Source: Rehmannia glutinosa
Taxonomy: Eukaryota > Streptophyta > Magnoliopsida > Lamiales > Orobanchaceae
Direction of reading: 5' to 3'
Assembly: GCA_016081115.2 (NCBI GenBank)
Contig: JABTTQ020002842.1
Coordinates: 496,001-560,000 of the forward strand
Length of the DNA: 64,000 bases
The notes under the pieces were generated by a model. The model was not told the origin of the DNA and searched no databases. It worked only from the letters and a program-made list of their open reading frames with translations. A program made the translations under genes and the position numbers. Below are positions 31,961-44,804 of the stretch, piece after piece; position 1 is the stretch's first letter; the number at the start of each line of letters is the position of its first letter.

Positions 31961-32544
31961 CTATGAGATTTGGGATCTGGGAGAAAACCTAATGTTGCAT
32001 ATTTGAGAATATTTGGATGTAAATGCTTCATCCACAACAATGGCAAAGATAATCTAAAGGCGTTTGATGCTAAAGTCGATGAAGGTATCTTCTTCTGATA
32101 CTCGATTGAAAGCAAAGCCTACAGAATACTCAACAAGAGGACTATGGTTACAGAGGAATCCATCCATGTGGTGTTCGATGAACCAAATGTTAATGGAGGA
32201 AACATAGAAGAATCAATCGACAAGCCAAATCAACCCACCATGCGAAGAGTCCCTATGTCAAGCCGAAACGGAATTGTAAACTCGAAGAAGATGAGATAGC
32301 GAGAATCACAAAAAAATTTGGAAAATTTGCGGCTAAGTGATTACGAGAGAGTGATCACAAAGAACTCACCGCAAGACGATCAATCCAGCTAACCTACTCC
32401 AACCTCGATGTAAGATGGTTGAGAGACCATCCACCGTAACTTGTCATTGGAGATATAAGAGAAGGTGTCAAAACAAGATCGAGAACTCAACAAGAAGCTA
32501 TGTTCACATGCTTTATCTCGCAAATAGAGCCCAAAGATGTGTTA

Positions 32545-33330
32545 CAAGCATTGGATGACACACATTGGATTCAAGCTATGCAAGAAGAGTTGAATCGGTT
32601 TGTGTAAATAAAGTATGGGAATTAGTTCAAAGACCCACACATCAAAATGTTATTGGCACCAAATGGGTGTTCGTAAATAAGATGAACGAGGAAGGTTACG
32701 TGGTAAGAAACAAAGCAAGATTAGTAGCCAAAGGATACTCGCCAAGAAGAAGGGATAGATTTTGATGAAACATTTGCCCCCGTAGCAAGATTGGAAGCTA
32801 TAAGGATGTTTCTTGCCTATGCAGACTCACAAGAATTTCATTGTATATCAAATGGATGTAAAAAGTGCATTCCTAAATGGTTTATTGGAAGAAGAAGTGT
32901 ATGTTGAACAACCTCCAGGATTTGAGCAGAAGACTCTTGGAGATAAGGTATACAAACTCAAAAAAGCTTTGTATGGATTGAAACAGCACCCCGAGCATGG
33001 TATGATACTTTGTCACAATTCCTAATCGAAAATGGATTCACAAAAGGAAAAGTAGATAGAACACTCTTTAATTCAAGACAAGAAGAGTATCTTCTTGGTT
33101 CAAATATATGTTGATGACATCATTTTTGGATCCACAAACAAAGAGCTATGTGAAAAATTTTCAAACCTCATGCAAAGCAAATTTGAAATGAGCATGATGG
33201 GAGAGTCGACATTTTTCCTGGACTCCAAGTGAAACAACCGAAGGATGGAACCTTCATAAGTCAAACAAAATACACCAGAGAGATTTAATGAAGAAATTTG
33301 GTATGGAGGAGAAGTCTTACAGTAAAAATA
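32545..33330 (+). pseudogene. Reverse transcriptase of element H
   Basis: The words [68 protein letters not shown] and KALYGLKQ appear in order over three frames. The catalytic YVDD is at 33107-33118, followed by DIIFGSTNKELC and FEMSMMGE. This is the SIRE-type RT in full order. Frameshifts at about 32755, 32830 and 33000 break it. Confidence 0.85.
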
Positions 33331-33399
33331 CCAATGAATACATCACCAAAAATGGACATAGATGCGGATGGCAAGCTCAGTAGATCAAACAAGATACTG

Positions 33400-34028
33400 A
33401 GCACTTATTGGATCATTGCTCTATCTTACAAAGAATGAGCTTGCCAGACATCACCTTTGATGTAGGTGTATGTGCAAGATTTCAATCTGCTCCAAAAGAG
33501 AGCCATATGACAAGCCTAAGAGAATATTGAGATACTTTGAAAGGAAGCCAAGAAGTTGGCTTATGGTATCCAAAGGAAGGTGGATTCAAGCTAATTGGCT
33601 ATTCAGACTCGACTATCCGGATGCAGAGTGGACAGGAAGAAGAGCACCTCGAGGCACATGTCAAATGCTAGGAAACAGTGATTTCCTGGTTTAGCAAGAA
33701 GCAAAATTCAATAGCCACCTCTACAAACCGAGAATACATAGTCATGGGCAAACAAGCCCAAGTCCTATGGATGAGACAAAGGTGAGAGACTATGAAGTTG
33801 AGGAAAAAGAAATTCCAATCATGTGTGATAACACAAGTGCAATTGCAATCACTCAAAATCTGTGTTGCACTCAAGAACAAAGCATATCGATGTCGATATC
33901 ACTTCATAAGAGATCATGTTGAAAAGAAGGACATCATCTTCGAATATATCTCAATTGATAAACAATTGGTGACATCTTCACAAAACCATTATGTGAGTCA
34001 AGATTTGAAGAACTCAAGCATGAGTTAG
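33400..34028 (+). pseudogene. RNase H of element H
   Basis: Pieces read SLPDITFDVGVCARFQ, a GYSDSDYP-like segment at 33597-33620, and SCVITQVQLQSLKICVAL in place of the usual DNTSAIAI run. A broken HFIRDHVEKKDI and QLVTSSQN (for QLADIFTK) end the domain. It closes the pol gene at about 34028. Confidence 0.7.
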
Positions 34029-34599
34029 GGTTAATTGAGCTAAGCGACACTCGGAAGAATCAAAGAAAAAAATGGAACACAAAAAGGGAAAAAGAGCCGA
34101 ACTCACAAATCGCCTAAGTAAATCATCAGTCGGAAAGACAACTATACCAAGTGAGTGTTTTGAGTCACTAAGAGAACTCGTGAGAAGAAGAGTTAAATCG
34201 GCCTAAGGGATAAGCCGAGTCACTTATGAGCAAAGTGACAAAAACGCAGTCATTTTGACTAAGCGGGAATGTTTTTAAGGATTACGTCAAAGATAATTAT
34301 GACGTGTACTGACCAGGCAAAAGTCGCACACAAGCTTATGATTGGATATAAATGCTACCGCATTAAATACGAGACATTAAATGCTAAATCGGCGTGCAAA
34401 ATCTAAGCCGTTGATTTCGATCACATTTCAAAACCACCCGCACGCCCTTTCATAAACCATACTTAAACCATTTTCTTCCGTTTCTCTCACACACTACCAA
34501 ACTGTTCATTTTCTCTCTCGAAGCAAAGGCAAAAATTCTCTCAAAACCCTATCTATCTTCAAATCAATCTCTAAGTTTTCTTCGGTAAAACCTGAAGGA

Positions 34600-37500
34600 T
34601 GGCACCAACCTATGATTTTGTCAAGTTAGGAAAACAAATCCACACCGGGTCTCTTGTGGATTTCGACGGCATGGTGAAACAGGGGTCCGACGACACCCTA
34701 GTGATGAAAATTCCGAGAAATTGGAAACGTCCTGGGCTGAAATCGTTTCGACGACGGAATATCCGATGACCTATGTGGAGGAGGTCGCGATTCTACGTGA
34801 ATGCCGAGATTCACGATGAAGGGATAAAGTCATCTTCACGGAAAAGAAGCTCACCATCTCTCGCCAAGGATTTGGTGAACATTTACTCACTACCAACGGA
34901 AGGAGCATCGTAAATTAACGGCCGATGTAAACCTGGTCTTTGCTTGGAAGGAAATAGCCAAGCCCGACTATCTTGATAAAATAGCTTACATCGCAAAACA
35001 AAAGCTTTGAAGGAGGACTACCACAAACGTTGGACATAGTTGCCAAATGCATAGACATCAAATTTGGCGACTTTGACCAATCACAAAGCAAAGTTGATCG
35101 TAATGGCTGCGATCATTGAAGAAAGGAAAATAAACGGGTTGAGTTTGTTTACGCAGACTATGCGAGAATGTAGGGAACAAATCCTTGAGGAAGATGGCAC
35201 ATTTGGAGGATCCCTAGGATATGGCCCGGTGATTGGCGGTGATGGAGGCAAAAGGAGTCCCTCTAGAGCATGGAAAGGCGTTCCATGTAAACAAGAGGAT
35301 GTTTAGATCAAACCTCTCTGGCGCACGAGAAGAAAGCCTACGCCAAGAGAGGCGACACGAGTGAGGGGGAATCGGTGACCTCGAAGATATAGTTGTTTCC
35401 TCTCCACCAAAGAAGAAAGTTGCCCCTGCAGTGCTAAGAAGACTGTTGCTCTCTGTGAAGAAAGAAAGTCAAACGCTCCCGCCCCTGCAGCAGAGTCACA
35501 CGCCCCTCGCAGCCGTGTCCCCGCCCAAGAAAGAGTGGTCGAGAAGGACTCTCAAATACCTTCTCCGATCACAAAAAGAGGAGAACTGATAAGCAAGACG
35601 GACTCCTCACAAGAAAACACCAAGACGCCCCCCGCCCAAGACTCGGAAAAGTCTCGAACTCGAAATCCCTCGGTACAAACTAGAAGACGAAGAAAAATCA
35701 TCAAGCGCTCGTAGCTTGAAAAATCGGGCCGAGTCGACCACTCAAATCGGAACAAATACTTAAACTTGAAGCAAAGAGAGTCCCTGATGTAATTGATGAA
35801 ACAACTAAGTCTTGAAGCGCGATCAGAGGCAAATCGAAGAAATAGCCGTAGTCCGCGCAGTGAGACACTGAAGAAGCGATAGAGCTGATAGTGATGTGAT
35901 GATCCTATCCCCAACTTACCCGGACATCCAAAATCGTCCGCATGAGTGGAGGAAGTGGAAATTGAGTCGATCCAGGGAACAGTTCCAACGGCCCGAGTTT
36001 ATCGAAGAAGAAGAGGAAGCTGTTGAACTTCCTCGGGTGACCTCTGTGATCCCAACATCGGATGAAGACAAGCGCACGGATATCCTGCAGATCTTCAAGG
36101 ACAAGGAGAAGGAAAGACAGGTAGAGGAAGGCTGAGGCACGTGAGAAGGCCAGCATATGCCCTATCTCGGCACCCGTAACACACACATCCTCTCCTTGTT
36201 GTCTTATCTCGATAGAGATGAGGATCCGGACTCACCGCCCGCCACGAGGAAGAGTTGCAAATGCAAAGCAAGCAATGCATGAATCTAGAATTCTTCATGA
36301 GAAGAGCATGATGGAGGGACCAGGAGAGTCCTCGAACACATCCGGAAATTGATCTAATGGGAGTGGTTCAGCAAATCGCCACGTTGTTGTTGCTGCCACC
36401 ACTTTGACTCACTCGGAAGAAGGAATTAAAGAATCTGGCGATGGCGGGTTAGTGGGAACCCAGGTTGAGCCAACCCCTATTGAAGGTGTCTTACCACCGC
36501 CCCAACTACTGAACACTCGAGAGAAACAGTGGGAGTTTGGAGACGAGTGACCCCATTCCAAGTCACTCGGTGGTGAGCCCGGTGGGGAAACTCCCTCCAC
36601 CTGCGGCAAGGTCGGAGAATCTTTGCAGATGACTCCACAACGAATCAGGAGGCGAAGTGGAGAAAGTACAAACGCAAAATGAACGACAAGTTGCCATCAA
36701 CGAAGCTCGAGATAGTTGAAACTGTCTCGGTGAGGTGCCAACCGCTCGAAGGCTAATGACGCTGGCGATGCGGTCGAGGCACAGAAGGAATGACGGGAGT
36801 TAACACTGGCGATGAAAGTGCAATCCATGGGGTTGAGACTCCAATGGATGCCACCACGAAAGACCCAAGACAGTGACACTATCGAAAGGGAGGTCCAGGC
36901 CTCTTGCAATCGAGACTGCGGGGAGGTAATGAAGGCCACGGGAGGTTGAGACTTCCCGGGGTAAAAAGAAGCGAAGTAGAGAACATCCCTCCGCTATCAT
37001 TGATCCATCCGAAAAGGAGATAAGCGCACTTCATGATTCCCAAGATAATCGATGTCACCTTTTTGGGATCGGGGCGAAGAAGAAGTGAGTCATCCCCGTG
37101 ATGATCCAAAAGACTCAGTTGCGGATGTTCCAAGCACGAGCAAGTCGATCCCAAGACTACTCGTCAAACCTTTACTTTTGATGATGAGCCACCAATGGAA
37201 ATCTCATCATCGTCCAATGCCGCTCGATAATGCCGAGGACCGCCTACTAATTGGAGAAACCGGTGAGACCAACGGTTGTTGAGACAATTGAGGCTCGAAG
37301 TCGGGTCCACTTCACAATGAGACCCGGGTGAAACAGAGTCCATGCGCAGCTTCCCAAGCTACGGCGGGTTCGACTCCAAAAGGAACTTCATGCGCACCTC
37401 TCATCATTGAACAAATACTAGTTGGCCGTGATGATTCCTTTATAGAATCTTTTCCTTTCTCTCGGAGGTACCCGACCTCCCGAAGAGTCGAGAAAACGAG

Positions 37501-39790
37501 CTCGCACGCTTCCTGCACCGGACCCTAGGGATGGCAATGGGGCGGGTCAAAACCCGCCCGCATCAAACCCGCCCGACGGGCGGGTCTAGACCGGATAAAC
37601 GGGTCCGGCGGGTCCGGTCCAAAATTACAAAACCGCTTGGGTCCGGGAGGCGGGTCCCGGTCCAATAGAACCCGCCCGGACCCGCCCGCATATTAATTTT
37701 TACTATATTTTTAAATATATATTGAAATATTTTTGCATTATGTATTTTTAAATTTGAGTGTTATGTGTTTAAAAATATTAATTGAGTACTAATATAATAT
37801 TATTTACTTTTAAAGTTTAATTTACTAATATAATATCTTGTAATATTCTACTTTGAATATTTATTTTAAATATTAGTTGAGTATTATTGTAGTATACTAA
37901 TAGTATTTTTTAAAAAAATCTTAATAGTAGCCAATTCTAAAAAATAGTTATAATAAGTTGAATAATTATATTTATTTATTTTTTAACCTATTGGCATTAG
38001 ATTACTTTTGAAAATTTGGTCAAAAATAGAAAAATATAAATTATTATAATTTAAAAAAATACTTGGCGGGTCTAGCGGGTCTAGACCCGCCCCGACGGGT
38101 TTTGAGGCGGGCGGGCGGGCGGGTCTTGCGGGGCGGGCGGGTCCCGGTCTAATTTTTCCTTGGCGGGCGGGTCCGGTTTGGCCAAACCCGCCCCAAACCC
38201 GCCCGTTGCCATCCCTAAGACCGGCTCTGTTATTCCATCGGTACCATTGTTCCAATTGATTATGACTTTGTTTTGCATGGCCATCACCGCGCAGCGGAAG
38301 AATCATGTTGAAGTTCGCATGAGGTGTTCAAGGCATTATTTGCCGAGATTGAGCGGATGGAGAGGCACAGGCCTCTATGGACATGCGAATGGACACGAGA
38401 GATGCAATCTTCTGGCGACTTGAGAGGCATAACTTGATCGGGAATCGGGGAATGGAAGCTGACAAACAATGCGTGTGGAACAAGCTAGATACTTCAGGAC
38501 ATTGTTCAACAAGGCATTGGTATGGCGAAATGAGAATGCGTCGATGCAAAGACGAAGTTGAGAGAACACATTGAGCACATGCATGAAGCTCACACTGGCC
38601 GAGATAAAGCTGCTGCGTGAGCAAAATAAGAGTGATTTCGGCGTCCTGGAAGCAAATATGGACAGAAAATTCAGCCTTCTCATATAGCCGAAATGAAGCT
38701 AATTTGTGAGAGTCCAACGCTACTCGCTCCGAATTTCGTGCCGCATACTCCGCAGCCAGCTGATTCGAGACTCGAGACAGAACTCTGACTATCGTGAGCT
38801 CGACTTCCGCTTGCAAGTATGTTTCAGTGTCCCTCTCTCCTTTGATGATGCCAAAAAGGGGAAGAGGAATACCTTAAAGCATAGAAGAGATCTGGTTTGA
38901 AAAAAAGAGGTTGCAGTGCGAAGGGAAAGACAGTGAGGAAGTCTTTGAAACAAAAGAAAGGAAAGTCCGTTGAGGGGTAAGGATCGAAAGATGTGACCTT
39001 GATGATTGCACAAACCCCCAACAAGGTCTTGTCACGGTGACATTATCGGAAGAAACTCCCCGTGACTCGCCACTCCAACACTCTGCTATATCTATGGTTG
39101 AAAAGAGAAAGACAATTGAAGCGGGGATGGAGGAAGTGGAAGGAAGAATGGATGCCCGAGTTATGAACATCTTGAAACAACATGGAGGCATTCCGAGAAG
39201 AGACACTTATGCTATCTCGGATGTCGGGGACGAGCCACGATCGTTGATGAATTTAAAACGCCGCATCCGAAGGATACTTTGCAAATATGTCTATGGCTCA
39301 AGCTTGGGACTTGTATCGGGAAAAGGGTCTCACGTTATGTGAAGAAGGCGACGACGGACAGACGGCGGTCGCTCTGCTTTGGTCACTCAGTGGAAAGAAG
39401 AAGACCCAAAGACAATACACGCCCGAGGTAGAGGAAGAAGCGTGGTGGGGGAAGAGGTTTGGACCAGGCCTCTCCGCCCCAAAAACATTGAATACGTAGA
39501 TCCAGGCAAAAGGAGGAGGGATCTCTCTTTGGCTGGTCTTGACCAAGTAGCAAATTTGCAAGTGGCTAAAAGTAATCTTTGAGTATGCGAAAAGAATATA
39601 AGAAGAAAACAAGAGACAAACTCGGCTATGGGAGGAAAGACAAGAAAGATTAAGAACAGATGAGATGAAGCCGAGGAAGGCATATGAAAAGAAGAAGAAA
39701 AGCGGTGATGATGAGAAAAAGAGAAGAAGAAAGAAGATCTTGAACAAGATGAAAGAAGGAGACGGGCGAAGGACATGAAGTGTTGATGTC
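34600..39790 (+). pseudogene. Env-position region of element H, broken
   Basis: After 570 bp without coding, an ATG at 34600 begins MAPTYDFVKLGKQIHTGSL. Pieces of a long protein follow in changing frames: KLIVMAAIIEERKIN and GGSLGYGPVIGG (35064-35306), a Lys/Pro-rich part (35340-35600), an acidic part (35896-36135), QLREHIEHMHEAH-like heptads (about 38560-38600), SMVEKRKTIEAGMEEVEGRMD (39090-39160) and a Lys/Arg-rich end (39650-39780). SIRE-type elements carry an extra frame here, often called env-like. I see no clear signal peptide or membrane span, so a structural rather than membrane protein is possible. A hAT MITE interrupts it at 37526-38217. Confidence 0.55.
37526..38217. mobile_element. 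hAT-type MITE with GC-rich subterminal arrays
   Basis: The ends TAGGGATGGCAA and TTGCCATCCCTA are perfect 12-bp terminal inverted repeats of the Ac-like hAT type. Each end carries dense GGGCGGGT/ACCCGCCC words over about 150 bp, around a 350-bp AT-rich centre. There is no transposase. An 8-bp target duplication is not clear: ACCGGACC on the left and ACCGGCTC on the right match at six of eight positions, with extra bases between. Confidence 0.85.
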
Positions 39791-40027
39791 CACCCTTCAT
39801 GTATTTTATTATGTAAATACATACTATGTAAGTCTTACAAATAAAGTTATAAATTCTTCATTTTTGTGTAGACAAATGTTTGCTCGATACACCTTGTAAA
39901 TTGTGTAAAAAGAACAAGAATGTTATGATCATTAAAAGGATTGATTCTACGCATACATTCTATGTGAATACACTATCGTATGTATCTTTGCTATTTGCAT
40001 TTTTGAATGGTTTAAGTTTTGGCATCA

Positions 40028-40042
40028 TCAAAAGGGGGAAAT
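40028..40042 (+). promoter_or_regulatory. Polypurine tract of element H
   Basis: CAAAAGGGGGAAAT directly precedes the 3' LTR. A second tract, CCAAAAAGGGGAAGA at about 38850-38865, has the same GATGATG-type lead-in, so at least two are present. Confidence 0.85.
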
Positions 40043-41576
40043 TGTTAGGAAATTTATTTAGATTTTGATGAATGCCATGTAAAACTTAGAATAGGAAGTT
40101 GGCACCCCATTCTTGTTGTAAAATGCATTGTAATAAATAGAGCTGGTCAAGCCGAGTTAAGTCGACTATGCCCAAACATGCAAGAAGACAACGGAGACTA
40201 GAAGGAAGACTCATTGCGAGCAGTGAGTATGGCAAAGAAGAGTAGACGGAACTCTCTTGGAGGAGCGGTGAGATGCGGTGAGTGGAGTATCGTCAAGTCA
40301 ACTCAAGAAAAGCCAAGTCTCAAGTTGAAGTGATGAAAAGAGTCATCCATGATTGGAAGTCGACTCTAAGTCACCTGGGAAAGCAAGGAAATGCAATCAA
40401 GTCGAGATAATCGAAAAAGATCCGTTGTCGTAAATCAAGAGAATTACCTAAACAAGTAATATCTCCATACTACCTTTCTCGAAGTGCTCGGTCGAAGCGT
40501 GCAAAAGGAATAAACCAATGGGAAGCACTACACCGTGTCGAACTACGAAAAGGCGAAGAACAATTTATACGAGGAAATGGCAATTCCAAGGATCGCAACA
40601 AGACAAGCCAACGATCGCAAGTGACTTTCAAAAATAAGCCTATCTCTTCAACGGGCGATTTTTGAAAGATCACTATAAAAGGCCGAGAATGACTGCGAGA
40701 AGCGAGCAAAGCAGACGAACCACAAACGTTCAAGCAATTATTAGAACTCGAAAACCTGAAATATTCTCAATCCTCAAGCCTACACCACGAAGAACATCAA
40801 TCCAACACTCACTGTGAAGGAATGATAACTTCAATCGATTGAAGAGGAAATTATGAAAAATCAAGGGGTCTACATTCCTCGAAGGATTGTAGGAAGGTTC
40901 AAGGTCGAACCAAGTCTTGAGCTTTTGGAGGGCTTCGTGATCAAATCCAAAGAGCTTGAGAAAGTGAGTCTGTAGTAGCAAGGCGGTGCCTGTGAAGAAG
41001 CCGAGTCGCACGAGAAGCCGGTGAGTGATCAAGGCGTCTCGGATCGAGTCCCAAAGGATCAAGTCGTTTGTGTGATCAAGACTTGTATCGGACTGTTACC
41101 ACTTTGTATATCTTGATCAATACCTAGTGGATTCCTCCAGGAGTTGGAGAAGAGAGGAGTAGAAGAATTACCCCATCTTCGAACCTCTATAAAAATCTTA
41201 TTGTGTCATTTACATTTCAGCACTTAAATTCCTGCACTATATTTGCTTAATTCTGCTGACATATTTGCTATCCATTAGATAATTTCTAAGTACTAAATCA
41301 AGCTTTAAATCTCTACTTAACCAAACTTAAGGGTGTTAAGTCTTCCGCTGAAAACAAACTACAGTTGAGTTAATTTAGTCTTAATTTGAGTTATTCCATC
41401 AACACTCGATTGAGTCTGTTGAGAGACTAACTCTGCGATTAACTAAATTGGCATCCACGAGGACACAAAAGTGAGTAACATCAACTCGAAATTTAAAAAG
41501 GACTAAATAGAAAAAGTTGGTAAGGTTTATTCAAACCCCTTTCTAAACCTTACACCCACACCCCTTGGGACCTACA
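40043..41576 (+). repeat. 3' LTR of element H
   Basis: The 1534-bp LTR starts TGTTAGGAAATTTATTTAG and ends CCTTGGGACCTACA. The promoter word CACTATAAAAGGCCGAG is at 40671-40687. The differences from the 5' LTR are mainly clustered indels. Confidence 0.92.
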
Positions 41577-44094
41577 TCCGCACATTGTGATTCACTTAGA
41601 CAAAAATAGGTTACGATCATCATCATCGCCGATTGCCTTCCCAACACTTAGCCAAGAAGGACTTGTGTTACGAAGCACTAAAGCTAGTAACATGATAAAT
41701 ACCTCAACAAGCACCCAACAAGCCAAGTTCCCCCATTGAATTAACATAAGCACAAAGCAAATATTAACTTCAGCGGTTTTGGATTTAACGAAACACACAA
41801 GAATCGTTAAACCCAACACAAGGTAAATAACAGGGTAACTAATCACCAAGTGTCAAAATTAAGTAATTTTAAACAGGTTTTGAACTTTGATAAGGGTAGA
41901 CACTTAGTACCCATATCCAGGATTGTACTTTCAGAGGCCACTTTTTCAAGATTAACCAAACATTTTGAAATAATATCTCTTATAAAGTGAAAACGTACAT
42001 CAATATATTTGGTTCTATCATGAAAAACTGGGTTTTTACAAAGTCGAATACCATTGAGAGTCGGAAAATACAACTACTTTTTGTTTTAGAAAACCAATTT
42101 TAAACAAGACCTTTCGGCCATAAGGCTTCTTTTAAAGCTTGATCACAAAGAAAGATGTTCGATTCTCAGAGCAGTAAAGTGCCACAATATGTTGCGGTTG
42201 GGATTTCCAACTAATACAAGAACCACAAAGTTTAAAAACATAGGAAGTTGTTGATTTTTCATTTGTCTTTATTATTAGCATAATTTGAATCAACATATCG
42301 TTTCAAAATTATACTAGAATCATATCTAGAAAATCACAAGCTATAATCGGTGGAAGAATACCTCGATATCTCAACATCATTGAACCCCTCATGAGTTTCA
42401 TAACACCCTCCCCCATCTTCTCTCATAGCCATCATGTTCAAGCATAAAGCACATAAATCAAATTGTTGGACAAATCGAAACATGTCTCACATCATTGAGT
42501 GTCAAAACATAACTAATTTCTAGTTTCAGGGCAAACAAAGTACCAACACCAAATACTTGACATTTTTTATCATTACCTATGGAAAAAGATCCACTTGCCT
42601 TTGAAGCATAAGTATTAAGCAGATGTTTAAAAGGTGTCATGGAATCGCATACGTAATCAATTAGCCATTCATTGTCATGAAAGCATTTGAAGCCACATAA
42701 TTCATAGAATCAAGTAATTCATGCACCATGAACATGATCATTAGAAGTAGTCAAGTTCACGAGTCATTGACTTGGTTTTTATTACTGGTTATTGTTTTGA
42801 TTGTTGTTCTAGTTACTCCTGGGTTTAGTACACTCTTTGATGTAATGACCATGCTCACCACAATTATAACACTTCATATTATTCCTAGGTCTAGAATTAG
42901 ATCTCCTCTACTTTTGCTTCTCTTTCTACCGCAGTTATTATTATTATTATTTCCATTCCTTTTGTTCGATTTCTACCCCTTACATGCATCACTTTCCCTT
43001 ACCCCGCAGTTCATTCTCCTTAGATATTTTCAGATCAAGTTCCTTACTCTTAAGGCCATTAATCACGAGTATCAAGGGGAACAGAATCCCCGCTATACTT
43101 AATGGCAAACTTAACATTAGCATATGAATTAGGAATAGCATTCAAAAAACAAGAAAGTATAATCATCAATGTTTTTATCACGATCAACTTGATATCTTGT
43201 ATCAATTTTGTAAAAACATCGAGGTTTTCATCCATATCCTTTGTCAAATCAAGTTTGAATCAAGAACTTTTCAAGTAGAAAAAGTTTGGAAGATAAAGAT
43301 GTTTCGAAGAAAGAGTTCTTCCAATTTGTTCCACAAATCCTTGACTAGATAGCTTGCCAACTTTTCTTAAAACAGAATCGAGAGATTTAGGATAATGGAT
43401 GAATAAGCAAACTCATCAAGCTCGACTTTGATTTTAGCCGTATCTTTATCGGTGTAATTTTTCTCAACATGACTTTAAAACATTTTGTTGAATCAAAATT
43501 CCTTTCATTTTTTGTTGCCAAATAAAGAAATCGGTTTTCCCATTGAAGAGTTCCATGTGATAGCGAAAACACGGTCATTATCACGAGATATAAACAAGAG
43601 TATATCACGAGAGATAAGACACAGGATGTTCGCAAAGTACACAAAAAGTACACATAAATCACAAGGGAACTAATCAGCAGAAACAACACAAGGTGGACCA
43701 CACAGAGTCCAAACAGAGCAACAAGAAAATGAACAAGAAACAGGCAAGGACCTCACAGAGTCCAACACAGAGCAACAACAGTGGACCACACGAGTCCAAA
43801 CTAAACATCAGATCAACAGAAATGAAATTTAAAGAACTAGGGCGTATTCCCCTCGCACCTCAGGATTCCTCTCAAGCTCGTGGCATAGGGTCAAGAGACT
43901 TGATGCTTAGGGTTTCCCTAAAACTAAAACTAATGAAATTAAAGAAAGAGAAAGGGAGAGGGTTATCCTTACAACCAGGAGCAAGTCCGGGTATCAAACC
44001 AACCACAGAGATCACCAGGAGCCAAGAATCACCAAGATTCCACAGAACTGAGGCACCAACCCACCACGAGGCGGATAGGTGCTCACGATACCAA
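41577..44094 (-). mobile_element. Internal region of copia element J, deleted between protease and RNase H
   Basis: The minus-strand order is primer binding site (44081-44093, TGGTATCGTGAGC), gag (about 43059-43700), zinc knuckle CYNCGEHGHY (about 42841-42875), protease region (42458-42640, with GTLFALKLEISYVLTLNDVRHV), and then RNase H end (41843-42073, with FHDRTKYIDVRFHFIRD). Integrase and RT are missing, so about 2.5 kb were deleted. Element H sits between this part and the 3' LTR at 26077. Confidence 0.75.
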
Positions 44095-44777
44095 TGTTAG
44101 GTATCTATCCGCCTTAAATAGATCGATACACTAAGACCGAACCAAGAATTACAGACTCAATCTCCTATTAATACAAGTTTACTCTTGACACAAAGTACAT
44201 AAAGTAAAATACAAGAACTCAAAGAATATAAAGAATATCAAAGGGCAACAGTGAAAACCGGAAGTATTGATATTACTTCACTCAAGGACAGGAACCCTAA
44301 CAACAACGGTGTCACAAAGAATCAACCTAGAGTACCAAGTGGAAAGCCACAAAAGCCACGCCACAGAGAATACCTCTCAAACCCAAATGAGACCCCAGAA
44401 AACCCTAGATCGAACCAATGCTCAACCCCGAAACCCTAACCTCACGAAGAACAGGTGAAACGCGAGAAGTGGTGGACTTACACCAAAACACTCTTGATAT
44501 GTGTATCCCCACACTCAAATCACTCAAAACACACACCAGGAGTTGAAGATCTAGAGATCGAGATCGAAGAAGTAGAGAGAGAGAGATAACAAAGAGAGAT
44601 GAGAGAGAAAATATCATTGAGATTATGGTTTAGGGTTTCGGAGGTTGAGTTTATAAAGCGAGAACGAGTGACTCAGATTAGGCCATCATCATAGACGGTC
44701 AAGATTAAGGCATAAGAGTCTGTGGATAAGAGAAACGGGTACCACAACCCGAATAGCAAGATCCGAAAGAGATAGGG
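44095..44777 (-). repeat. 5' LTR of element J, truncated
   Basis: It begins TGTTAGGTATC after the primer binding site and matches 26077-26775. It carries teloboxes at 44431-44439 and 44630-44638 and a GA tract at about 44573-44610. It breaks after AGATAGGGCAACAG, where 44778-44804 repeats an internal LTR segment (44244-44273). This suggests template switching or a recombination junction. Confidence 0.8.
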
Positions 44778-44804
44778 CAACAGCGAAAACCAAAAGTATT
44801 GATA

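Larger units (their letters stand above)
26900..41576 (+). mobile_element. Full-length SIRE-like copia element H with long env-position region
   Basis: The 14.7-kb element is bounded by LTRs at 26900-28440 and 40043-41576. It has a primer binding site at 28443 and a polypurine tract at about 40031. Gag, protease, integrase, RT and RNase H follow in copia order from 28570 to 34028. A further 6 kb before the 3' LTR holds an env-position region (about 34600-39800). The flanks TCTGC (26895-26899) and TCCGC (41577-41581) are a 5-bp target duplication with one C/T change. It is nested in element J. Long LTRs and the extra 3' region are marks of the SIRE/Maximus lineage. Confidence 0.9.

Noticed and set aside
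35552..36298. Long minus-strand open frames opposite the env-position region of element H
   Set aside because: They are antisense to the element, Ser/Leu/Phe-rich as expected of reversed charged coding sequence, and match no family I know. The same applies to those at 38284-39822.
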